The notes beneath the pieces were generated by a model. It saw only the letters and a list, made by a program, of their open reading frames with translations. It ran no database searches and had not been told where the DNA came from. The position numbers and the translations under genes were made by a program. A stretch of DNA of 64,000 nt, taken from contig JANQRH010000026.1 in the NCBI GenBank assembly GCA_028284625.1, positions 124,001-188,000 of the forward strand. The letters run 5' to 3'. Every line of letters begins with the position of its first letter. The first letter of the stretch is position 1. Positions 55,917 through 64,000 of this stretch are shown here, in pieces. Source of the stretch: Afifellaceae bacterium (GTDB lineage: Bacteria > Pseudomonadota > Alphaproteobacteria > Rhizobiales > Afifellaceae).

Positions 55917-56681
55917 ATGCCGAGCTTTGCTGTCTATCCGAGCCTTAAGGGCGCCGTCGTTTACATCACCGGCGGCGCCGGCGGCATCGGCGCGGAGATG
56001 GTCCGCGCTTTCGCCGAGCAAGGGTCGAAGGTCGGCTTCGTCGACCTCGACGAGGAAGGCGGCAGGGCGTTAGCGTCGGAGCTTGAGGCAACCGGCGCGA
56101 CAATCGGTTTTGCGCGCTGTGACCTGCGCGACATCGACCAGCTCCGGCAGGCTCTCGGCGCGCTCAAGGCGGAACTCGGTCCGCCGGCAGTGCTCGTCAA
56201 CAACGCCGCCCGCGATGACCGCCATGCCTGGCAGGACGTGACGTCCGACTATTACGACGAGCGGATCGCCACCAATTTGAAGCACATGTTCTTTGCAGCA
56301 CAGGCCGTCGCGCCGGACATGATCGAAGCTGGCGGCGGATCGATCATAAATCTCGGTTCGAACTCCTGGTGGGAGGCTGGTGGTGGCTTCCCGGTCTACG
56401 CCACCGCCAAAGCCGCGGTGCATGGCATGACGCGAACGCTCGCGCGCGATCTCGGCGAACATCGCATCCGCGTCAACACGATCGTGCCGGGCTGGATCAT
56501 GACGGAGCGCCAAAAGGAGCTTTGGGCCACGCCCGAGGCGCTTGAGAAGCACCGCCAGAGGCAGTGCCTGCCCGATCTGATCGAGCCGGTCTACATCGCG
56601 CGAATGGCGCTGTTCCTCGCCTCCGACGATGCCGCCATGTGCACGGCGAACAATTACATGGTCGAGGCGGGCTCGATCTGA
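55917..56681 (+). CDS. SDR family oxidoreductase
   Basis: GAVVYITGGAGGIGAEMVRAFAEQGSKVGFVDLDEEGG...VYATAKAAVHGMTRTLARDLGEHRIRVNTIVPGWIMT. Confidence 0.93.
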   Translation: MPSFAVYPSLKGAVVYITGGAGGIGAEMVRAFAEQGSKVGFVDLDEEGGRALASELEATGATIGFARCDLRDIDQLRQALGALKAELGPPAVLVNNAARDDRHAWQDVTSDYYDERIATNLKHMFFAAQAVAPDMIEAGGGSIINLGSNSWWEAGGGFPVYATAKAAVHGMTRTLARDLGEHRIRVNTIVPGWIMTERQKELWATPEALEKHRQRQCLPDLIEPVYIARMALFLASDDAAMCTANNYMVEAGSI

Positions 56682-56720
56682 GCGTCGGCTCCCGCTGACG
56701 CTGTGAAGCTCAGTCGCAAA

Positions 56721-57806
<1,086 letters not shown>

Positions 57807-57826
57807 CGCTACCCTCCCTTATGTCC

Positions 57827-58645
57827 TTAGCTGCCGGCAAGCATGCGGTACTCCGCCTGTCGGGATATGTCTTCCGCCGCCTGCTTCAGCCGCGGCAATT
57901 GTCGTTCCAGGTCTTCGATGCCGGCCAAGTGCGTGTTGCTCGTCATCGATAGGCCGCCGAGCAGTTCGCCGGAGCCTGAGACGATCGGCACCGCGATACA
58001 GATGACACCCGGCTCGTGCTCCTCCTGGTCGAGACTGTAGCCACGCGCGCGGCACCTCTTGAGGTCCGCCCGCAAACCCGCCACGTCGGAGATCGTTCGC
58101 GGGGTATAGCGGTGAAAGGCTTGGCGCGAGATTGCGTTCTGCAGGTCGGAGCCTGAAAGCACCGACAGCATCGCCTTGCCGATTCCGGTGCAATAGGCCG
58201 GCCCGACTTTGCCGACTGAGGCATAGAGCGACATGTGATAGTCGCCGGTGCGTTTGTCGACATAAAGCACCTGAGCGTTGTCGAGGACTCCGAGATGGAT
58301 CGTCTCCCGCAGATCCGCCGCAAGCCCGTCGAGCACCTCGCGCGCGGTCGTTGCCAGGCTTGCCTCTGCCCAGGCGGCGTGCGCCAGCCTGACAAGCCGA
58401 AGGCCCGGCCGGTAGGTGTGCTGGTCTTCGCAGAACTCAAGCATGTTCTCCGCCACCAATGTTCGCAGCATCCGGTGCAGCGTAGACTTCGGGTAGGGAA
58501 GGGCATTCTGCAACTCTATGAACCGTACGGCCCGACCTTCCTTCGCCACCGTTTCCAAGACCCGAAGCGCTTTGGAAACTGTGCCGGATGTGCTTGACTG
58601 CTCAGGCACACCGAAGGTTGCGACGTTGGCCATTGGCCTGGACAT
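57827..58645 (-). CDS. IclR family transcriptional regulator
   Basis: SKALRVLETVAKEGRAVRFIELQNALPYPKSTLHRMLRTLVAENMLEF...; likely start MSRPMANVATFGVPEQ (58645), not 58753. Confidence 0.92.
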   Translation of the reverse strand: MSRPMANVATFGVPEQSSTSGTVSKALRVLETVAKEGRAVRFIELQNALPYPKSTLHRMLRTLVAENMLEFCEDQHTYRPGLRLVRLAHAAWAEASLATTAREVLDGLAADLRETIHLGVLDNAQVLYVDKRTGDYHMSLYASVGKVGPAYCTGIGKAMLSVLSGSDLQNAISRQAFHRYTPRTISDVAGLRADLKRCRARGYSLDQEEHEPGVICIAVPIVSGSGELLGGLSMTSNTHLAGIEDLERQLPRLKQAAEDISRQAEYRMLAGS

Positions 58646-58720
58646 AATCAGCGCGCCACCGCTCGTGTTTTGCTTGACACGATAAGGTAGATAATCATAC
58701 TTTTCAATATGGGAAACATA

Positions 58721-58737
58721 GTTCCAAATAATGGAAC
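58721..58737. promoter_or_regulatory. candidate IclR-type operator
   Basis: GTTCCA-AATAA-TGGAAC perfect inverted repeat in the divergent iclR/SBP intergenic region. Confidence 0.6.
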
Positions 58738-58767
58738 ATCGTAAATCATCCAAATGGGAGGACTCGA

Positions 58768-60024
58768 ATGCGCTCCATCCTTAAGGCGTCGGCAGCGGCG
58801 CTTGTTCTATCGGCCTTTGCCGTTGGCCCGGCTACGGCCGAACTGACAGGCGATCTGAAGATATTCCTCGACACGTCCAACCCGGCGCCGCGGGCGACCA
58901 TGGAGAAGATCATTGGGGACTTCCAGGCCCTGCATCCCGATCTCAATATTGAGACCACGGTGATTGATCGCGAGGAATACAAGACGCAGATCCGCAACTT
59001 CCTCACCGCCAATCCGCCCGACGTCGCGACCTGGTACGCCGCCAACCGTATGGCGCCCTACGTGAACGCCAACCTCTTCGAGGATGTCTCCGACCTGTGG
59101 CAGGAGCCGGCGATCGCCGACAACCTCGCCTCGACCAAAGGCGCCATGACCATCGATGGCAAGCAATGGGGCGTGCCCTACACTTACTATCAGTGGGGCG
59201 TTTATTACCGGAAGGACATCTACGAAGAGCTGGGCCTGAGCGAGCCCGCGAATTGGGATGAATTCAAGGCCAATTGCCAGGCGATCATCGACTCAGGCCG
59301 CAAGTGCTACACCATCGGCACCAAGTTCCTGTGGACCGCCGGCGGATGGTTCGATTACCTCAACATGCGCACCAACGGCTTCGACTTTCACATGGCCCTC
59401 GCCGGCGGCGAGATCTCCTGGGAAGACGATCGGGTCAAGCAGACCTTCGCCAACTGGCGCGAGCTCATCGACATGGGCGGCTACATCGACAACCACCAGA
59501 CCTATAGCTGGCAGGAAGCCCTGCCGTTCATGGTCAGCGGCGATGCCGTGTACTACTTGATGGGCAACTTCGCCGTGGCGCCGCTACGCGATGCCGGCCT
59601 CACCGACGATCAGCTCGACTTCTATCAGTTCCCGGCCATCAACCCGGATGTCGAGTTGGCTGAGGACGCGCCGACCGACACCTTCCACATCCCGGCCAAC
59701 GCGGCCAACAAGGAAGCGGCTCGCGAGTTCCTGCGCTTCGTGGTCTCCGCCGACGTTCAGACCGAGATCAACAATGGCGACAACCTCGGGCAGCTGCCGG
59801 TCAACTCCCAGTCGTCGGTGGATGACGACAAGTTCCTGAATGAGGGCTTTGCGATGCTCTCGTCCAACAGCCCCGGCGGCGTCGCTCAGTTCTGGGACCG
59901 CGATGCTCCGGCGGAGATGGCCAAAGTGTCGATGGAGGGCTTCCAGGAATTCATGGTCAAGCCGGACAACCTCGACCGAATCCTCGCCAAGCTCGAGCGC
60001 GCCCGCAAGCGCATCTACGAGTAA
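58768..60024 (+). CDS. sugar ABC transporter substrate-binding protein (family 1)
   Basis: MRSILKASAAALVLSAFAVGPATAELTGDLKIFLDTSNPAPRATMEKIIGDFQALHPDLNIETTVIDREEYKTQIRNFLTANPPDVATWYA. Confidence 0.94.
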   Translation: MRSILKASAAALVLSAFAVGPATAELTGDLKIFLDTSNPAPRATMEKIIGDFQALHPDLNIETTVIDREEYKTQIRNFLTANPPDVATWYAANRMAPYVNANLFEDVSDLWQEPAIADNLASTKGAMTIDGKQWGVPYTYYQWGVYYRKDIYEELGLSEPANWDEFKANCQAIIDSGRKCYTIGTKFLWTAGGWFDYLNMRTNGFDFHMALAGGEISWEDDRVKQTFANWRELIDMGGYIDNHQTYSWQEALPFMVSGDAVYYLMGNFAVAPLRDAGLTDDQLDFYQFPAINPDVELAEDAPTDTFHIPANAANKEAAREFLRFVVSADVQTEINNGDNLGQLPVNSQSSVDDDKFLNEGFAMLSSNSPGGVAQFWDRDAPAEMAKVSMEGFQEFMVKPDNLDRILAKLERARKRIYE

Positions 60025-60044
60025 GCCGAGGGTGCACTTACAAA

Positions 60045-60071
60045 GGCGCTGGGGGTTCCGCCCCCGGCGCC
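60045..60071 (+). terminator. strong GC hairpin after the binding-protein gene
   Basis: GGCGCTGGGGG-TTCCG-CCCCCGGCGCC; 11-bp stem with one G-U pair, between SBP and first permease genes, no U-tract. Confidence 0.55.
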
Positions 60072-60135
60072 AAAGACATAGCCGTTCCAGGACCGGCGTC
60101 CGGGGTCCGGATCGCACGCAAGGGGGAAACCGGGC

Positions 60136-61077
60136 ATGGTTGACGTAACCGCCAGGCAAGCTGCCGCTCTCGATACCCGCAGCTGGTTCCGCCGCAATCA
60201 GATCGCCATCATGCCGTGGCTGTTCCTGGCCCCTGGCGTCCTGTTTTTCCTGTTCTACGTCATCTTCCCGATCTTTCAGTCGTTCAACATCTCGCTTTAC
60301 GAGTGGGATGGTCTGGGCCAGCCCGAATATATCGGGTTCGCAAACTACGAAGATCTGTACTGGGAGTTCGTGGACCGCGACGCGTTTTTCGTCTCGCTCA
60401 CCAACAACCTGCTTTGGCTGCTCCTGTATCTGCTGGCGATTCCGGCGGGACTCTTCATCGCGCTCTTCCTGAACCAGACGGTCGTCGGCATCCGCCTCTA
60501 CAAGTCGCTCTTTTTCTTCCCGTTCGTGATCTCGCAGGTGGTCGTGGGGCTGGTGTTCACCTGGTTCTACGACCCGACCTTCGGGCTATTGAACACGATG
60601 CTGGCCTGGGTCGGTCTCGGGCCGATCAACGTGCTCGGCGACGAACGTTTTGTGACCTATGGGATCATCGCCGCCGGCCTCTGGCCGCAGACGGCCTATT
60701 GCATGATCCTCTATCTCACCGGGCTCAATGCCGTTGATCCCGAGCAGATAGAGGCCGGCCGGCTCGACGGCGCCAAAGGCTGGCGCATGCTGTGGTTCAT
60801 CATCGTGCCGCAACTGGCCCCCGCCACCTTTATCGCCTTTGTGGTGACGATCATCGGCGCCCTCAGGTCGTTCGACTTTATCGCGGTGATGACCCAGGGC
60901 GGGCCCTTTGGCTCCTCCCGTGTTCTTGCCTTCTACATGTTCGAAGTGGCGCTGTCGGAATACGGCTTCCGTATGGGCTATGGCGCGGCGATCGCGGTCG
61001 TCCTGTTCCTCATCATGCTGTGCTTCATCGCCTACTTCCTGTGGTCGATGTATCGCGACGAGAAGAGGGCCCGCTGA
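60136..61077 (+). CDS. sugar ABC transporter permease (MalF/UgpA-like)
   Basis: ...WLFLAPGVLFFLFYVIFPIFQSFNISLYEWDG...EAGRLDGAKGWRMLWFIIVPQLAPATFIAFV. Confidence 0.94.
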   Translation: MVDVTARQAAALDTRSWFRRNQIAIMPWLFLAPGVLFFLFYVIFPIFQSFNISLYEWDGLGQPEYIGFANYEDLYWEFVDRDAFFVSLTNNLLWLLLYLLAIPAGLFIALFLNQTVVGIRLYKSLFFFPFVISQVVVGLVFTWFYDPTFGLLNTMLAWVGLGPINVLGDERFVTYGIIAAGLWPQTAYCMILYLTGLNAVDPEQIEAGRLDGAKGWRMLWFIIVPQLAPATFIAFVVTIIGALRSFDFIAVMTQGGPFGSSRVLAFYMFEVALSEYGFRMGYGAAIAVVLFLIMLCFIAYFLWSMYRDEKRAR

Positions 61078-61925
61078 TGTTTCCGACGCCCATTCAGCGG
61101 ACACCACGCCCCTGGCAGATCACCTATCAAAGCCTGCTGCCCCTGGCGCTGCTCATGTGGCTGGCGCCGCTCATTGCCGTGGCGGTCTTTTCGATCAAGC
61201 CAGATGCCGATTTCACGACCGGCAATTACTGGGGATGGCCGACCTCGTTTGAGGGCGTAACCAATTACGGCAGGGTCTTCTTCGATTCAGACATGCCGCG
61301 CTACCTCATGAACTCCGTACTCATCACCGTGCCGACGGTGATCGGCGCGGTGGCGCTCTCCGCCATGACGGGCTTCGCCCTCGGCGTCTACAAGTTCCGA
61401 TCGAACCTTCCGATCTTCTTCATGTTCGTGGCCGGCAATTTCGTGCCGTTCCAAATCCTCATGGTGCCGGTGCGCGACCTGACCCTGGACCTCGGCCTCT
61501 ACAACACCAAGACCGGCCTGGTGCTGTTCCACATCGCCTTTCAGACCGGCTTCTGCACGCTCTTCATGCGCAACTTCATCCGCGCCTTGCCTTTTGCGCT
61601 CGTGGAATCGGCGCGTGTCGAAGGCGTGGCGGAATGGCGCATCTTTTGGTACGTCGTCATGCCGTTGATGAAACCGGCCATCGCGGCGCTGAGCGTCTTG
61701 ATCTTCACGTTCATCTGGAACGACTACTTCTGGGCCGTGGTTCTGACCCAGGGCGTAGAAAGCCAGCCTGTCACCGCCGGCATCACCAGCTTTAACGCCC
61801 AGTACCGCGCCGCCTATCACCTGATGAGCGCCGGCAGCATCGTCGCCGCGCTGCCGCCGGTCGCGATGTTCTTCCTGATGCAAAAACACTTCATTGCGGG
61901 GCTGACACTCGGCGCCGTGAAGTAG
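61077..61925 (+). CDS. sugar ABC transporter permease (MalG/UgpE-like)
   Basis: MFPTPIQRTPRPWQITYQSLLPLALLMWLAPLIAVAVFSIKP...ESARVEGVAEWRIFWYVVMPLMKPAIAALSVLIFTFIWNDYFWAVV; the track ORF begins upstream in-frame. Confidence 0.93.
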   Translation: MFPTPIQRTPRPWQITYQSLLPLALLMWLAPLIAVAVFSIKPDADFTTGNYWGWPTSFEGVTNYGRVFFDSDMPRYLMNSVLITVPTVIGAVALSAMTGFALGVYKFRSNLPIFFMFVAGNFVPFQILMVPVRDLTLDLGLYNTKTGLVLFHIAFQTGFCTLFMRNFIRALPFALVESARVEGVAEWRIFWYVVMPLMKPAIAALSVLIFTFIWNDYFWAVVLTQGVESQPVTAGITSFNAQYRAAYHLMSAGSIVAALPPVAMFFLMQKHFIAGLTLGAVK

Positions 61926-61930
61926 AGGCC

Positions 61931-63328
61931 ATGCCGGTCAAGATTGCATTCGTCGGCGCCGGGTCGACCATCTTCATGCGCAACCTGATCGGCGATGCAC
62001 TGCATCTGCCGGCGCTCGCTGACGCGCATGTTGCGTTGATGGATATCGATCCGGGCCGGCTGGCGGAATCGGAGCTGGTCGTCACGAAGCTCATCGCGTC
62101 GACCGGAGCGAGCGCGAGCGTTTCGACGCATACCGACCGCCGCCCCGCGCTCGACGGCGCCGACTTCGTCATCGTCGCCTTTCAGATCGGCGGCTATGAC
62201 CCCTGCACAATCACTGACTTTGAGGTGCCCAAGCGTTTCGGGCTGCGTCAGACCATCGCCGATACGCTCGGCATCGGCGGTATCATGCGCGGCCTCAGAA
62301 CCGTCCCGCATCTGTGGGCGCTCTGCGCTGACATGGCCGAGCTCTGCCCCGACGCCATTCTGCTGCAATACGTCAATCCGATGGCCATCAACACCTGGGC
62401 CATTGCCGCGCGTTATCCCGCGATCCGCCAGGTCGGGCTTTGCCACTCCGTGCAGCACACGGCCGCGGAACTGGCGCGCGACCTCGATATCCCGGTCGAG
62501 CGCCTCAGATATCGGGTTGCTGGCATCAACCACATCGCGTTCTTCCTGCGGCTTGAGGAGCAGCTTGCAGACGGCACGCATCGCGACCTCTACCCGGCCT
62601 TGCGGGAGGGCTATCGCGCCGGGCGGATTCCGCTTCCCTCGGCGTGGAACCCGCGCTGCCCCAACCGCGTGCGCTACGAGATGATGATGCGGCTCGGCTA
62701 CTTCGTCACGGAGAGTTCTGAGCACTTCGCCGAATATGTGCCGTGGTTCATCAAGCGCGACCGGCCGGACTTGATCGAACGCTTCGGCATTCCGCTCGAC
62801 GAATACCCCCAACGCTGCATCGAACAGATCGAGCGCTGGCACGATGAATTGGAGACTTACCGGGCAAGCGATACGATTGAGGTCGCCCGCTCTGATGAAT
62901 ACGCCGCCACGATCATGAACGCTGTGGTGACGAACGGGCCGGCCACAATCTACGGCAATGTCGCAAACAACCACCTCATCCCGCAGCTTCCCGAGGGCTG
63001 CGCGGTCGAGGTTCCCTGCCTCGTGGACGCCAACGGCATTCAGCCCACCGCCGGCCACGAATTGCCCCCGCAGCTCGTGGCGCTGATGCGCACCAGCATC
63101 AATGTGCAGGAACTGGTCGTCGCGGCGCTGATGGAGGAGCGGCGCGATCACATCTATCACGCCGCCATGATGGACCCGCACACCGCCGCGGAGCTCGATC
63201 TCGATCAGATCCACGACATGGTGGACGCCCTGCTTGAGGCGCATGGCGACTGGCTGCCGCAATGGGCGCGCCCGTCCGCGACGCTGTCCGTCAACAATGA
63301 GGCAACTCGACGTGCTCAACAGCGATAG
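61931..63328 (+). CDS. glycoside hydrolase family 4 (alpha-galactosidase MelA-like)
   Basis: KIAFVGAGSTIFMRNLIGDALHLPALADAHVALMDIDPGRL...YVNPMAINTWAI...VGLCHSVQHT...GINHIAFFL. Confidence 0.93.
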   Translation: MPVKIAFVGAGSTIFMRNLIGDALHLPALADAHVALMDIDPGRLAESELVVTKLIASTGASASVSTHTDRRPALDGADFVIVAFQIGGYDPCTITDFEVPKRFGLRQTIADTLGIGGIMRGLRTVPHLWALCADMAELCPDAILLQYVNPMAINTWAIAARYPAIRQVGLCHSVQHTAAELARDLDIPVERLRYRVAGINHIAFFLRLEEQLADGTHRDLYPALREGYRAGRIPLPSAWNPRCPNRVRYEMMMRLGYFVTESSEHFAEYVPWFIKRDRPDLIERFGIPLDEYPQRCIEQIERWHDELETYRASDTIEVARSDEYAATIMNAVVTNGPATIYGNVANNHLIPQLPEGCAVEVPCLVDANGIQPTAGHELPPQLVALMRTSINVQELVVAALMEERRDHIYHAAMMDPHTAAELDLDQIHDMVDALLEAHGDWLPQWARPSATLSVNNEATRRAQQR

Positions 63329-64000
63329 CCCGCCGCGCGTGCCACGACGTTCGCTGCCCGGCGTGGACCGGCCGGTCTCCGCCCTCATCATGGGCTGCGA
63401 CAACAAGGAGACGCTGGCCGAAGCGACGCCGGTCTGGGACGCCTGGATCGAGGCCGGCGGCAACGCCTTTGACACCGCCTATGTCTATGGCGACGGGCGT
63501 CACGAAGCCGTTTTGGGCGAGTGGATTGCGGCGCGCGGAACAGCCGACGATATCGTGGTCACCGCCAAGGGTGCCCACACGCCGCATTGCACGCCCGATG
63601 CGATCGGCGAGCAGCTCGCCGTCTCCCTGGAGCGCCTCCGTCTGGAGAGTGTGCCGATTTACGTCATGCATCGCGACAATCCCGATGTGCCGGTCGGCGA
63701 ATTCGTGGACGCGCTCAATCGGCTGCGCGAGGCCGGCAAGATCGGTATTTTCGGCGGCTCCAACTGGACCATTGAGCGGTTTGCCGAAGCCAACGCCTAT
63801 GCCCGGTCGCGCGCGCTGGAGCCGTTTCGCATCCTCAACAACAACCTCTCATTGGCCGTGATGGAACAGCCGGTATGGCCCGGCTGCGTGACATCGAACA
63901 ATGAGGAGACGCTTGCTTTCTTGACCAAGAACGAGGTCATCCACTTCTCCTGGTCGTCGCAGGCGCGTGGCTACTTCTTGCCGGAGGACCTGCGCAGCCG
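63297..64000 (+). CDS. aldo/keto reductase family protein, truncated by window end
   Basis: MRQLDVLNSDSPPRVPRRSLPGVDRPVSALIMGCDNKET...GGNAFDTAYVYGDGRHEAVLGEWIAAR...YVMHRDNPDVPVGEFVDALNRLREAGKIGIFGGSNWTIERF; overlaps the end of the GH4 gene; no stop before the window end. Confidence 0.88.
   Translation, partial: MRQLDVLNSDSPPRVPRRSLPGVDRPVSALIMGCDNKETLAEATPVWDAWIEAGGNAFDTAYVYGDGRHEAVLGEWIAARGTADDIVVTAKGAHTPHCTPDAIGEQLAVSLERLRLESVPIYVMHRDNPDVPVGEFVDALNRLREAGKIGIFGGSNWTIERFAEANAYARSRALEPFRILNNNLSLAVMEQPVWPGCVTSNNEETLAFLTKNEVIHFSWSSQARGYFLPEDLRS

Overview
This is a 64 kb, GC-rich, gene-dense chromosomal segment, probably from an alphaproteobacterium of Rhizobiales type. It is almost entirely catabolic and transport genes. 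No rRNA, tRNA, CRISPR array, phage or IS element was recognised. Main blocks: (i) hexuronate catabolism (manD-like, uxaC, uxuB), followed by an orphan homodimeric PDH-E1/transketolase-like gene; (ii) an amino-acid ABC transporter without its ATPase, an aminotransferase, a GntR regulator, an LLM flavin monooxygenase, a fused HpcH-aldolase/cyclase protein, a Tat-type agmatine deiminase and a GlcD-like oxidase; (iii) MarR, a Dpp/Opp ABC transporter, paired CrtI/PYROXD2-like oxidoreductases around a cyclase, a second MarR, an exported VOC protein and IorAB-type 2-oxoacid oxidoreductase; (iv) a cobalamin riboswitch heading a Zn/Mn-family (A-I) metal ABC operon that also encodes two very small, translationally coupled ORFs absent from the supplied ORF track; (v) a 2-aminobenzoyl-CoA/salicylyl-CoA-type aromatic degradation operon with a RidA, plus a Liv-type ABC transporter; (vi) an IclR-controlled sugar ABC transporter with a GH4 glycosidase and an aldo/keto reductase. 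The most interesting signals are the B12-riboswitch/metal-ABC/microprotein operon, a recurrent palindromic motif (AAAAnCTTCAAGCTTGAAATnG) upstream of several separated catabolic units, and the aldolase-cyclase fusion. All assignments come from reading the sequence and recalled family motifs. No database search was run.
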